In this document: positions 11,399 to 21,385 of the stretch, piece after piece
How positions within the stretch are numbered: the stretch's first letter is position 1
Layout: each line of letters begins with the position of its first letter
Assembly (NCBI RefSeq): GCF_001661345.1
Contig: NW_017962913.1
Location: forward strand, 2,864,694 to 2,928,693
Reading direction: 5' to 3'
Length of the DNA stretch: 64,000 nt
From: Ascoidea rubescens DSM 1968
Lineage: Eukaryota; Ascomycota; Saccharomycetes; Ascoideales; Ascoideaceae
The notes under the pieces: model-generated
Database searches by the model: none
Told to the model about the DNA's origin: nothing
What the model saw: only the letters and a program-made list of their open reading frames with translations
Program-made: the position numbers and the translations under genes

Positions 11399-11435
11399 AT
11401 TCCACTGGTGTGGATACAATCCACACCAGTGGAAT
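11399..11435. repeat. perfect 17-bp inverted repeat, 3-nt loop
   Basis: Arms at 11399-11415 and 11419-11435 are exact reverse complements (ATTCCACTGGTGTGGAT) around the loop ACA. The repeat lies about 120 bp upstream of the TFB2 start, in the shared promoter with ADE4. It could form a hairpin or cruciform, or bind a dimeric factor. Confidence 0.85.
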
Positions 11436-11440
11436 TGTTT

Positions 11441-11490
11441 CGGAAAAGAGTCCGAAGGAGGTTTGAACCCGGGTTCGTTGAGACAACTCC
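11441..11490. repeat. further short inverted repeats beside the 17-bp hairpin
   Basis: CGGA-N6-TCCG spans 11441-11454 and also reads as CGG-N8-CCG, a layout used by zinc-cluster activators. From 11457 a GGAG...CTCC pair (to 11490) encloses the palindrome GAACCCGGGTTC and the hairpin GTTGAGACAAC. A perfect RNA polymerase III B-box match (GGTTCAAACC) exists on the minus strand, but I could not fold a tRNA around it. Confidence 0.45.
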
Positions 11491-12095
11491 AGCGAAAGTA
11501 AAGAGGACTAAAAGAAGGTTTCAGTCTGTACAAAAAATCTGGAATTCGAAAAGAAGAGCTTTGTGTTTGTCTCAAACTCCACAACCAGAGGCAATTCTGG
11601 GTTTAGATTCAAAGTCAAAACCAGGCCTGGTGAAATTTCCAAGTCCATCTGTGCTCCGGTTCAGACACATCTGTAGGGGGAGTGTAGATGGAACCCTATC
11701 CGTCGAGCAAGTGACTGATTCCACAAATGTTTTCCACCCATTTGCTCCTGCTGTTGCACACAAATAAATACGACTGCAACGATGATAATTGCCTGGTTCT
11801 AACTGGCTGCTGCACCACGAACGTTTCACTAATTCTGGGGATTTAATACCCTCTTCTCAAGTCCTCCCCTCTGTTTGGCGACGGTATCCATTTTGGATTT
11901 TGTCGAGTTTTTCTCAGCTCTTCGATTTTCTTTCTGAGTTTTTAGAAAAATTTTAATTTGAAGAAAATGAGAAAGAAGTAAATGGTGGCCATATATACTG
12001 TATCTAGGTATATTCTACTCCAAACTTGAACTTTTTTCAGGATTTTCATCTTCGCATCGCTTTTTTTAAACCCTTTTTTCAAACCCTTTTCTCAA

Positions 12096-13667
12096 ATGTG
12101 TGGTATTATTGGTATCATTTTGGCTGATTCTCAGGGAACTGTCGCTCATGAGTTATTTGATGGTACTATGTTCCTCCAACACAGAGGGCAAGATGCTGCT
12201 GGTATTGTAACCTGTGGGAATAAAGGTCGTTTGTATCAGTGCAAAGGTAATGGGATGGCCAGAGATGTCTTTACTCAACAAAGAATGTCTGGACTAATAG
12301 GTCACTACGGTATTGCTCATCTAAGATACCCAACTGCTGGTTCTTCTGCCAACTCTGAAGCACAACCCTTCTATGTTAATTCCCCCTATGGAATCTCTTT
12401 GTCTCATAATGGTAATCTTGTTAATGGAAAATACCTAAGAGATTATTTGGACAAAAGTGTCCATAGACATATCAATACCGACTCTGATTCAGAATTATTA
12501 TTGAACATTTTTGCTGCCGAGTTGGACAAGTACCACAAGGCTAGAGTTAATAACGATGATTTATTTAACGCTCTCAAGGGCGTCTTCAGAGAATGTCGTG
12601 GTGCTTATGCCTGTGTTGGTATGTTAGCTGGTTACGGCTTAATCGGTTTTAGAGATCCAAATGGCATTAGACCTCTCGTTATTGGTGAGAGACTTAAAAG
12701 CGATGGCTCAAAAGATTACATGCTAGCTTCTGAATCTGTTGTTTTAAAAGCCCATAACTTTAATACCTTTAGAGATATTTTACCTGGTGAAGCTGTCATT
12801 ATTCCCAAAAATACTCATAAACCAGTCTTCAAACAAATCATCCCAAAGATAACTTACACTCCCGACATTTTCGAGTATGTTTATTTTGCTAGACCTGATT
12901 CAGTTCTTGATGGTATAAGTGTTTACCATTCAAGATTAAACATGGGTTCAAAGTTGGCTGATAGTATCCTAAAACATTTCAATAATGACATCTCTCAAAT
13001 CGATGTGGTCATTCCTGTCCCCGACACCTCTAGACACTCAGCTTTAGCTTGTGCTGTTGCCTTAAATCTACCTTATAGAGAAGGTTTTGTTAAAAACAGG
13101 TACATTGGAAGAACCTTTATAATGCCTGATCAAAAAGAAAGAAGATCTTCTGTTCGTCGTAAGTTGAATGCAATGGAATCTGAATTTAATAATAAAAACG
13201 TCCTATTAGTTGATGATTCAATTGTCAGAGGTACAACCTCAAAGGAAATCGTCCAAATGGCAAGAGAAGCTGGTGCAACAAAAGTCTATTTTGCCTCATG
13301 TGCTCCAGCTATTAGACACAATCATATCTACGGTATTGATTTAGCTGATACAAAGGCTTTAGTAGCCTACAATAGAACTGAAAATGATGTTTCAAAAGAA
13401 ATCGCCGCTGATAAAGTCATTTACCAAGATTTAAACGATTTAATTGATTGTTGTTCAACTGATTCAATTAAAGACTTTGAAGTTGGTGTATTTACCGGTG
13501 ATTATATCACTGGAATTGAACAAGATTATCTAAAAGAGTTGGAAGAAAGTAGAGCTCAAAATCAAAAGCTTAAAGAATTAGGTCTTGGAAATTCAACCGT
13601 TAATTCAGATTCTGTTAAATCCGAAGTTGATATTGGTTTATATAATTCTGGTGATTATGCTCATTAA
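12096..13667 (+). CDS. ADE4: amidophosphoribosyltransferase
   Basis: First committed enzyme of purine synthesis: PRPP plus glutamine gives 5-phosphoribosylamine. It has 523 residues. MCGIIGII places the catalytic Cys at residue 2, exposed once Met is removed, as in Ntn-type glutamine amidotransferases. LQHRGQDAAG and RYPTAGSS follow in the glutaminase domain. The C-terminal half holds the PRPP-binding loop VLLVDDSIVRGTTSKE (about 369-384) and IPVPDTSRHSALACA. The chain appears complete and uninterrupted. It is divergent from TFB2 and convergent with CPA2. I saw no clear Bas1/Gcn4 TGACTC box upstream. Confidence 0.98.
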   Translation: MCGIIGIILADSQGTVAHELFDGTMFLQHRGQDAAGIVTCGNKGRLYQCKGNGMARDVFTQQRMSGLIGHYGIAHLRYPTAGSSANSEAQPFYVNSPYGISLSHNGNLVNGKYLRDYLDKSVHRHINTDSDSELLLNIFAAELDKYHKARVNNDDLFNALKGVFRECRGAYACVGMLAGYGLIGFRDPNGIRPLVIGERLKSDGSKDYMLASESVVLKAHNFNTFRDILPGEAVIIPKNTHKPVFKQIIPKITYTPDIFEYVYFARPDSVLDGISVYHSRLNMGSKLADSILKHFNNDISQIDVVIPVPDTSRHSALACAVALNLPYREGFVKNRYIGRTFIMPDQKERRSSVRRKLNAMESEFNNKNVLLVDDSIVRGTTSKEIVQMAREAGATKVYFASCAPAIRHNHIYGIDLADTKALVAYNRTENDVSKEIAADKVIYQDLNDLIDCCSTDSIKDFEVGVFTGDYITGIEQDYLKELEESRAQNQKLKELGLGNSTVNSDSVKSEVDIGLYNSGDYAH

Positions 13668-14031
13668 TTTAAACTAAACTAACCAACTCAGCTAGATTAA
13701 TTAATTCAATATGTTTTCAATAATTTTTTTTTTTTATTTTTTTTTATATTTATTAAAAACTGTTATTTTGTTAAATCCTTTAGACTTACCGTTCATTATA
13801 TTTCATAGATCCCTATACTGTCCTTAACTTTTCAGTAAAAATATTTTATATTCTTTGTACAAATTTCATTTATTCATTACAATAGATTATCCGCAAAAAA
13901 AAATTAAAACTAACAAGAAATCATTTGTAGTAAAATAAATTACATAAAATAAAATAAGAAAAATCAGTAAAAAAACTATTCAAAAAAAAAGAGAAGGGTT
14001 TTTTTTACAGATTAAAAAATAATGACTATTT
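13668..14031. other. convergent 3' flanks of ADE4 and CPA2
   Basis: Very AT-rich, with T- and A-runs typical of yeast 3'-end signals for both converging genes. Nothing else is seen. Confidence 0.6.
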
Positions 14032-17000
14032 TTATAAAGAACCGTTATTAACAAATTCTCTCCATCCACGAACTTCTGCGGGAATTGGAACTTTTTCATT
14101 TGATTGAGCAGCAATTTTTTCATCAATTTTTTCACTTAAAGCTTTTGAAAATAATAACGAGGTTTTTGGTTCATTGAATAATGGAATAGCAAAATCAATA
14201 GCATTTCTTCTCATAATATAATCTTCGTTGACAAGATCTTCAGCTCTAGTTTTAGCTAAATTGAAAACACATTTGATATCCTTTTGTTGGTAAATTTCTC
14301 TTAATACCTTTTTATCAGCTTTTGGAAATTTAATAACTTCGACTTGAGTTTCTTCAGGCAAGTAGTTTTTAAGGTATGATGCTACATCTTTTGAAGCAGT
14401 GTAAAATTTATAACCGATCAATGAAATATTTTTAGCAACATTACCCAAGTAATCGTTTGAGATATCACCACCAAATAATATACCAGATGGAGGCAATGGA
14501 ACATGAAAGTTCATGGTTGATTGAATTGAAGTCCAGTAGGCCTCAGTTAAACTGTGACCAAAACAAGCAACTTCGCCAGTTGAAGCCATTTCAACACCTA
14601 AAAATGGATCGGCACCAGCTAATCTAGTAAAGGAAAATTGAGGAACTTTAGTGGCAACATAATCATATTTTTGAGACATTAAATCAACTGGTTCTGGAAC
14701 ATCAATACCAGTGATTACCTTTGTAGCGATATCGATAAAGTTAGTTCCTAAAACTTTTGAAACAAACGGGAATGATCTTGAAGCTCTGATATTACATTCA
14801 ATGACCTTTAATTCAATTTCACCAGTTTCAATATTATTATTTTTGATAACTTGCATATTAAATGGGCCAGTTATATCCCAAGCTTTGGCAACTTTATCAG
14901 AAATTTCTTTCATTCTAGCCAAAATTTCGTCAGATAAACTTTGAGGAGGCAAAACTAGAGTAGCATCACCGGAATGGATACCAGCATTTTCAACATGTTC
15001 AGAGACAGCATGAACCAAGACTTTACCATTATAGGCAACACCATCAATATCAAGTTCATCAGCGCCTTCGATAAATTTACTAATGACAACTGGATGATCT
15101 GGAGTAACTTTAGAAGCGTTGCTTAACTTAAGTTTTAAATCTTCTTCAGTTCTAATAACAGACATGGCAGCACCACTAAGAACATAGGAAGGTCTAACTA
15201 AAACTGGATAACCAACATCGTTAGCAAAAGCTTTGGCGGCATCTAAGGAAGATAGTTCTTTCCAAGCAGGTTGATCGACACCAATACTATCTAAAATTGA
15301 AGAGAATTTGTGTCTATCTTCAGCTTTATCAATATCTTCTGGACTAGTACCAAGGATTCTTGCACCATACTTTTGTAGAGCTAAGGCAATAATTTGAGGT
15401 AATTGACCACCGACACTAATAACTATGCCTGCTGATTGTTCCAATTCGTAAATATCCAAGACTCTTTCAAGGGAGAGTTCTTCAAAGTATAAACGATCAA
15501 CTTCATCGAAATCGGTTGAGACAGTTTCAGGATTATAATTGACCATAATAGTTTTTTTGCCCATGTTACGTAAAGAGCTAGCGGTAGAGACAGCACACCA
15601 GTCGAATTCAACAGATGAACCAATTCTGTAGACACCTGAACCTAAAACCATGGTACCATGTTCATCGAATTCGATATCGTTAGTTGAAGCATTATAGGTT
15701 GTGTAGAGATAATTAGTTGTAGCAGGGAATTCAGCGGCCAAGGTGTCGATTTTTTTAACAAAAGGAACAATACCAAAAGATTTTCTTCTTGCTCTGACAT
15801 CTAATTCTGAGTTTGCACCAACGACTTTAGCAATTTGTTTGTCACTAAAACCCAATTTTTTAGCTCTTGAAAGGACATCTGAATTTAAACCGAATAAGGA
15901 GCCAATTTTTTCCAATTCTCTGTACATTTCAACAATGTTCATTAATTTGAAAAGGAACCAGTGGTCAATTTTAGATAATTCGTGGACTCTTTCGACGGAG
16001 TAGTTTTCGTGCAAGAGAGCTTGACCGACGGCCAACCATCTTCTATCAGTTGGATTTTTCAAGACATCATCTAGTAGTTCTCTGTTTTCTTCACCAGCGA
16101 AATCTTCGCAACCTTGAAAGCCTAAAAAGGAGGGATCAATTTGTCTAATAGCCTTTTGAATACTTTCTTCAAAGGTTCTACCAATAGCCATAACTTCACC
16201 GACGGATTTCATTGAAGAGCCTATATCTCTATTGACATTTTGGAATTTGCTTAGATCCCATCTTGGAATTTTAGTTACAATGTAATCTAGAGAGGGTTCG
16301 AAATTGGCGGTGGTTGTGCCAGTGACTGGGTTTGGCAATTCAGGAAGAGTGTAGCCGAGAGCGATTTTAGCAGCAGTGTAAGCGAGAGGATAGCCAGTTG
16401 CCTTTGAGGCTAAAGCTGAGGATCTTGATAATCTGGCGTTAACTTCGATGACTCTATAGTCTAAACCATCAGGTTGTAGAGCATACTGGACGTTACATTC
16501 ACCAACGACACCTAAATGACGAATGATTTTGATGGCAGCGGATCTTAGCATATGATATTCAGTATCGGACAAAGTTTGGGAGGGAGCAACAACAATTGAA
16601 TCACCGGTGTGGATACCTAGAGGATCGAAGTTTTCCATGTTGCAAACAGTTATACAGTTGTCAACTCTGTCTCTGACGACTTCGTATTCGACTTCTTTCC
16701 AGCCTTTGAGAGATTTTTCGACTAGGATTTGAGGAGCAAGAGATAACGATTGAGAAGCCAAATTTTTCAATTCAGAGCCATTGGAAGCAAAACCAGAGCC
16801 TAGACCACCAAGGGCATAGGCAGAACGAACAATGATGGGATAGCCAATTTTCTCAGCGGCAGCTAGGGCATCGTTGAGATTATCAACAGCGATAGATTCA
16901 GCAATGGGGATATCGATTTCGTTGAGAGCAATTGAGAATAGGTCTCTATCTTCGGAAGTTTCTAGAGTTTTGATTGGGGTACCTAGGACTTTAACATTAT

Positions 17001-17589
17001 ACCTATCAAGGACGCCCATTTTTTCTAGGGCAACACCACAGTTCAAAGCAGTTTGACCACCAAAGGTTAGGAGTATTCCATCGGGTCTTTCTCTTTCGAT
17101 AATGTAGGTAATGTATTCAGGGGTGACAGGTAAGAAGTAGACTTCATCAGCGAGGGAGTGGGAGGTTTGGTTAGTTGCGATATTTGGATTGATAAGAATG
17201 GTTTCCTTGTTTGATTCCTTAAGAGCTTTGATAGCCTGAGAACCAGAATAGTCAAATTCACCAGCTTGACCAATAGATAAACCACCAGAACCGATGACAA
17301 GAACTTTGTGGACGTCGACTAGGTGGTGAGCATGTTCGTCGTTAAAAGAGGACAAGACTTTGGAGCCAGCATAGGGTTTTGAGATGTGATCTTGGTTTGA
17401 AGCTTGGTTGATAGGAGAAGAAGTGGATAGAGATCTGTTGAGAAAGGGGAGTATAGGCTTATTTGCGAAATTGTGGGATAGAGCACGAGAGGAAAGGGAG
17501 AATAAGGATGAGTGATAAAGTAGGGATTTTCGAAGTAAATTTAGATTTGAATTTAGATTTAAATTCAAATAAGAAGATTTAATAATCAT
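14032..17589 (-). CDS. CPA2: carbamoyl-phosphate synthase large subunit, probably mitochondrial
   Basis: Makes carbamoyl phosphate for arginine synthesis, using ammonia supplied by the small subunit Cpa1. It has 1185 residues. Two tandem ATP-grasp halves begin at KVLVIGSGGLSIGQAGEFDY and at VLGSGVYRIGSSVEFDWC. Both keep typical blocks (ALGGLGSGF, VEKSLKGWKEVEYEV, IEVNARLSRSSALASKATGYP; SYVLSGAAMSV, IECNIRASRSFPFVSK). The C-terminal region is the shorter allosteric-type domain. There are no aspartate-transcarbamoylase modules, so this is not Ura2. The odd part is the first 80 or so residues: Arg/Ser/Leu-rich, few acidic residues, ending near NRSLSTSSP. That looks like a mitochondrial presequence, which S. 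cerevisiae Cpa2 lacks but many other fungal enzymes have. The ATG at 17589 includes it. Confidence 0.96.
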   Translation of the reverse strand: MIIKSSYLNLNLNSNLNLLRKSLLYHSSLFSLSSRALSHNFANKPILPFLNRSLSTSSPINQASNQDHISKPYAGSKVLSSFNDEHAHHLVDVHKVLVIGSGGLSIGQAGEFDYSGSQAIKALKESNKETILINPNIATNQTSHSLADEVYFLPVTPEYITYIIERERPDGILLTFGGQTALNCGVALEKMGVLDRYNVKVLGTPIKTLETSEDRDLFSIALNEIDIPIAESIAVDNLNDALAAAEKIGYPIIVRSAYALGGLGSGFASNGSELKNLASQSLSLAPQILVEKSLKGWKEVEYEVVRDRVDNCITVCNMENFDPLGIHTGDSIVVAPSQTLSDTEYHMLRSAAIKIIRHLGVVGECNVQYALQPDGLDYRVIEVNARLSRSSALASKATGYPLAYTAAKIALGYTLPELPNPVTGTTTANFEPSLDYIVTKIPRWDLSKFQNVNRDIGSSMKSVGEVMAIGRTFEESIQKAIRQIDPSFLGFQGCEDFAGEENRELLDDVLKNPTDRRWLAVGQALLHENYSVERVHELSKIDHWFLFKLMNIVEMYRELEKIGSLFGLNSDVLSRAKKLGFSDKQIAKVVGANSELDVRARRKSFGIVPFVKKIDTLAAEFPATTNYLYTTYNASTNDIEFDEHGTMVLGSGVYRIGSSVEFDWCAVSTASSLRNMGKKTIMVNYNPETVSTDFDEVDRLYFEELSLERVLDIYELEQSAGIVISVGGQLPQIIALALQKYGARILGTSPEDIDKAEDRHKFSSILDSIGVDQPAWKELSSLDAAKAFANDVGYPVLVRPSYVLSGAAMSVIRTEEDLKLKLSNASKVTPDHPVVISKFIEGADELDIDGVAYNGKVLVHAVSEHVENAGIHSGDATLVLPPQSLSDEILARMKEISDKVAKAWDITGPFNMQVIKNNNIETGEIELKVIECNIRASRSFPFVSKVLGTNFIDIATKVITGIDVPEPVDLMSQKYDYVATKVPQFSFTRLAGADPFLGVEMASTGEVACFGHSLTEAYWTSIQSTMNFHVPLPPSGILFGGDISNDYLGNVAKNISLIGYKFYTASKDVASYLKNYLPEETQVEVIKFPKADKKVLREIYQQKDIKCVFNLAKTRAEDLVNEDYIMRRNAIDFAIPLFNEPKTSLLFSKALSEKIDEKIAAQSNEKVPIPAEVRGWREFVNNGSL

Positions 17590-19630
17590 TTTGAGTAAAT
17601 GATTTCTTCTTCTTTTTCTTCTGCTTTTTTGTTATTTATAGTTTGTGATTTTTATTAATGAATCTTTGTTTTAAAAATATGTTGTTTTTTGTTTTTTTTG
17701 ATTTGAGTTGGATACAAGTTAAGATCAACTTTTTGATCTTAGTATGTTTGAGTGAGTTGATTCTCAATTGAATTTAATTGAGCAACTTGGGATAATATAT
17801 AATACAATAAAGATATTTTATATTAATGCAATGAAGGGGATACAAAGAAAACTAAAATTGAATAAAAAAAAACAAAAAAACAAAAAATAAAAAATTTTTT
17901 TTTTCTTTTTTGTTTTTTTGGCCCTTATTTTATTTTATTTTTTTGTTTTGTTTTGTTTCCTTATTTTCAATCAGGGGACAATTGAAAAATATAGCTTATA
18001 ATTTCTATAGTATTATGGTATTATAGTATTATGGTATAATATAATAATATCATCCAGCAATATTGGAAAAAACAAAAACAAAAAGGTAAGGTGTAAGATT
18101 GGTATTAATATCAATATTAATATCAATTGTGAATGAGCAAAAGAGGGAATAATCGATTGAATTGAAGAAAAAAAAAAGTAAAATCAGTGAAAAATGGTTG
18201 AAAAAGTTGACAAGATATGAGCGGATTACCAGATTGGGACAGATATGGGCGGATGGATTTCGAAAAGTGTATGGAAAATCGAAGAAATCGGAGCAAAAGG
18301 GCACAATTAACACGAAAAAACAGAAAATTGGAGATAATCAACACATCAACCGCGGAGATAATTGTGATGAGTCATCAATGAGATAATAGCTGGTGCGTAT
18401 GACAGCATGTACCTGCATACTAATAAGGCAACACACAGAGCAGCAAACGGTTGCGAGTCCAGGATTGCGGTAACTTCAATACTAATTCAAAAAGAGGGAG
18501 CAGCCGCTGATTGGCGAGAAAAGCGGTTACAAGAGACGCATACAATGTGCGCTGGAACACGTCCAGATGCAGACGCGTGTACAATGACGCGTTGGATCAA
18601 AGAGATCATCGAGATGGTGGTAGTGGGAAAGCTGAAGAAAGCAACAAGGAAAAGCAAACGAGGAAAGCGAGCTAGGAAGTTGCGGAAAGGACGTAGAAGA
18701 GGGAAAGCGAGCAAAGTGTAGGGCTGCGCAAAAAGATCATAGTGGCAGAGCAAGGGCAGAGAGAGGCACAGAAGACGATGATGTGGTGGGAGATGGTGGA
18801 TCTGCAGAGGGTACCAAAGAGGCTGCTAGAGGAGCCGAGCTAGGTCTGTAAATAGTAATCAGTGTCTGTTTGGAGTGGGCACAGAAGAGGAGAACATAGG
18901 CAGAACAGCACTGGCAGCACCGGCAGCACCGGAGAGGAAGCAGAGACAGCATAGGAAGCAGTGCCGGAAGAACAGCGGATCCGAAGGGCTGAGACCGGCT
19001 GTGGAAGCGGAACAAAACCCTGTCCGCAAGATCGGAAATAGCGATGAAATCCCTGGTTCTGGAACCGAAGATAGTTACGATATAATACGATACAATACGA
19101 TATAGTAATACAATACAATATAATACAATGCAATACAATACAATACAATATAATCAACAGCAGACGATGCAGCAGTAGAGCTGGAATGAAAACACTGCGA
19201 TACAGTATCGTAGCAGCTGGTGAAGCAAACGAACAATGCAATGCAATACAGTATAGGCACTGGAACTGTCTAGGCTAGAGCTGGGAGTGGAGCCGATTTA
19301 GATTTTCAGTTATTTTTTACAAAAGCAGTTTTTTTTCTGCTGGGAAATTTAATTTCAAATCTTATTCGAATCTTATTAACAATAGTGCAATGCTGTAGTT
19401 ATCTCAAACTGTCTTGCACTCTGTTTGGTTTGGAGCTGGAAAGTAGTTTGGGAATAGCTTATAAGTAGCGTAGAAGTATCCACTTTACTCGCTTTTTCTT
19501 TTTTTCCATTACTAATTACTCGACTCCATTGCTTGATTATCTCACTGAATTACCTAATTTTTTTTTCTCCATTATAATATACTCTTAGATTGATATATAT
19601 TTACACAATTCTGTTAATTTTTTTTTTTCT
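17590..19630. other. 2-kb divergent intergenic region with a GC-rich island
   Basis: From left to right: the AT-rich CPA2 promoter with A/T runs; a short repeated block around 18005-18050 built on TATAGTATTATGG; a GC-richer and purine-skewed stretch (about 18390-19080); a pentamer repeat (19077-19154); then an AT- and T-rich leader before the next gene. Several frames of 75-135 codons exist on both strands of the GC part. None resembles a protein I know, and no structural RNA was recognised. Confidence 0.5.
19077..19154. repeat. degenerate pentanucleotide microsatellite (ACAAT/ATAAT/ACGAT)
   Basis: About 15 five-base units such as ACGAT, ATAAT and ACAAT run almost in phase at the edge of the GC-rich island. 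Similar pentamers recur near 19230-19250. Confidence 0.7.
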
Positions 19631-20611
19631 ATGACACTCTCAATCAAAATGTTTTCCTGTGGCTTATTTCACTCAAAGAAACCCAAGCTGCCTTTTGATT
19701 TAAATGCTGCCACTAACAATAACATAAATATCAGCGTAAATAACGACGAAAAGAGCCAGTTGATTTCGGATCACAAGAAAAACAGGTACTCCACCTCCAA
19801 TATCATTCGTAAGTTGTCTGTCAAAGGCAACACCTCACAGAACACACCAAGAAACAGCTCCAAAAGCAACTCCAAAAGTAATTCTCCAAACAACTCAAAT
19901 AGCAACTCAAGAACAAACTCTTTCACTTCAATAACTAAAAATGTAGTTCGAAGAGTTTCCCTCAATTACAACCATCACAACTCAGACAATCAGTTGAACC
20001 AGTCACAATCACAGTCGCCTTCAAAGTTACAATCTCCAAATGATTCAAATAACAATAACTACGTTCAAAGAATAAATCGATCCGATTTAATGACTGGCCT
20101 AGTTATAAACGATTATCCCAAACACTCAAAATCTTTAAGGAACTCAAAATCTCTAAAAAATAGCTCTATAAAACCCAAGAGATCCTCAATCAAATCCCCA
20201 ATAAAATCCCCAATAAAATCCTCAATCAAATCTCCAAATTCGTTATCAAAATTCCCTAGAGCTCCCATTTCAAATAACAATATCAATTCTCAGAGATACT
20301 CTCTACCAAACAACTTGAATAACAATAACAATAACAATAACAACATAGTCACTCCAAACCAAAGATCAAATAGCTATTATTACTACACAACCAACAGTTC
20401 CAACACCAACTCCAACTACAGCTACAATTATAACATAAATAATGACGAACTGGATATCATCCACACTTCCTACAACAACCCTTTAAAAAGAGAAATCAGC
20501 TCTGTCTCTGGAAAAACGACTAAAACTGCTAAAACTGAACAGATCAACTACGACTTAGTATTTGATAGTGATTTGGACTTTACAAAATACAAACATGTAT
20601 CTCCAATATAG
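19631..20611 (+). CDS. unidentified Ser/Asn-rich basic protein
   Basis: I do not recognise this 326-residue protein. It starts MTLSIKMFSCGLFHSKKP; a second in-frame Met at residue 7 (MFSCGLF) could be the true start and would put a Cys near the N-terminus, possibly for lipid attachment. Most of the chain is disordered: Ser/Asn/Lys-rich, with a tandem SIKSP/PIKSP block at about 180-200, the sort of repeat that proline-directed kinases phosphorylate. Asn and Tyr/Asn runs follow. The C-terminus (NYDLVFDSDLDFTKYKHVSPI) is more ordered and acidic and may be the conserved part. The long T-rich leader and sound codon use suggest a real gene. It may be a fast-evolving regulatory or signalling protein. 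Confidence 0.65.
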   Translation: MTLSIKMFSCGLFHSKKPKLPFDLNAATNNNINISVNNDEKSQLISDHKKNRYSTSNIIRKLSVKGNTSQNTPRNSSKSNSKSNSPNNSNSNSRTNSFTSITKNVVRRVSLNYNHHNSDNQLNQSQSQSPSKLQSPNDSNNNNYVQRINRSDLMTGLVINDYPKHSKSLRNSKSLKNSSIKPKRSSIKSPIKSPIKSSIKSPNSLSKFPRAPISNNNINSQRYSLPNNLNNNNNNNNNIVTPNQRSNSYYYYTTNSSNTNSNYSYNYNINNDELDIIHTSYNNPLKREISSVSGKTTKTAKTEQINYDLVFDSDLDFTKYKHVSPI

Positions 20612-21385
20612 TCTGCAAAACAAAAACAAAAAAAAGATTCCAATTTTTATGGCATAATGACTATCTGTAAATAAAACTAAATTTATAATTAGGACTAATA
20701 ATATTAATCATAATTATTAATCATAATAATAATTATTGTTATTATTATTATTAATCCAAATTCAAATCCAAATTCAAATTATCTTTATTTTCTCTTCTTT
20801 TATCCTCTTATACTCTCAATATTCTACACCTTATTCACTCTCTTGCTCTATCTTGTTGTTTTTCCAACTTTATTTACTCATTTACCTACTTGCTCATGAA
20901 ATGAAATCAATTTAACCACTTACTTACACCTTCACTTTATCACCTTCACCCTCACCTTCTCACTTCCAATCAATCACTACCCCTTGATATGACCTTTCGT
21001 TCTTTCGTTTTCCCTTTTTATCTCATTTTCATCTCTCTTATGTACTTTGTTATTCTTAGTTATACCACTACACACTTTAATATACTCTTAACCTACGTTT
21101 ATCTTGTCGTCATTCTCTCCCACCCCAATTTTCTCAATTCTTCGTACTGTTTCAGCACCAATAACCACTAATAATATTGGTCAACTTCTCTAGCTTTCTC
21201 TCTCGTAGTTCTGTATCTTGCATTTTAGCACTGAAAAAACCCAAAACCTAGTTTTACCCAAACTTTCCTCCTTTCCTTTCTCTTCCGGAATTCGCTTCCT
21301 CTTCCTTGTCCCGTTTCGGTCGCTATCATATATTCCTTTCCTTCCTTTCCTTCCTTATCTCTCCCTCTCCATCCCTCTCTCAATA
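20612..21385. promoter_or_regulatory. EGH1 promoter with a long pyrimidine-rich leader
   Basis: After the 3' flank of the unidentified gene, the + strand is strongly C/T-biased from about 20760 to the EGH1 ATG, ending in repeated CCTT/CTCC runs. Frames in this stretch (for example 20989-21171) are composition artefacts. Confidence 0.55.

Larger units (their letters stand above)
11278..12095. promoter_or_regulatory. divergent TFB2 / ADE4 promoter
   Basis: An 0.8-kb bidirectional promoter. The TFB2 side is GC-richer and carries a run of inverted repeats at 11399-11490. The ADE4 side becomes AT-rich with a T-run just before the ATG. No gene is recognised; a 119-codon frame on + (from a GTG at 11408) has no family resemblance. 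Confidence 0.6.

Noticed and set aside
11456-11580. Possible tRNA on the minus strand (perfect B-box GGTTCAAACC)
   Set aside because: No matching T-stem, acceptor stem or A-box could be found, so it is not a tRNA as far as I can fold by eye.
11408-11767. 119-codon frame on + between TFB2 and ADE4
   Set aside because: It begins at GTG over the inverted repeat, lacks motifs and sits in a divergent promoter.
18407-19241. Several frames of 76-133 codons on both strands of the GC-rich island
   Set aside because: They overlap each other on opposite strands, some simply translate the pentamer repeat, and none shows family motifs. Kept only as a finding about the island.
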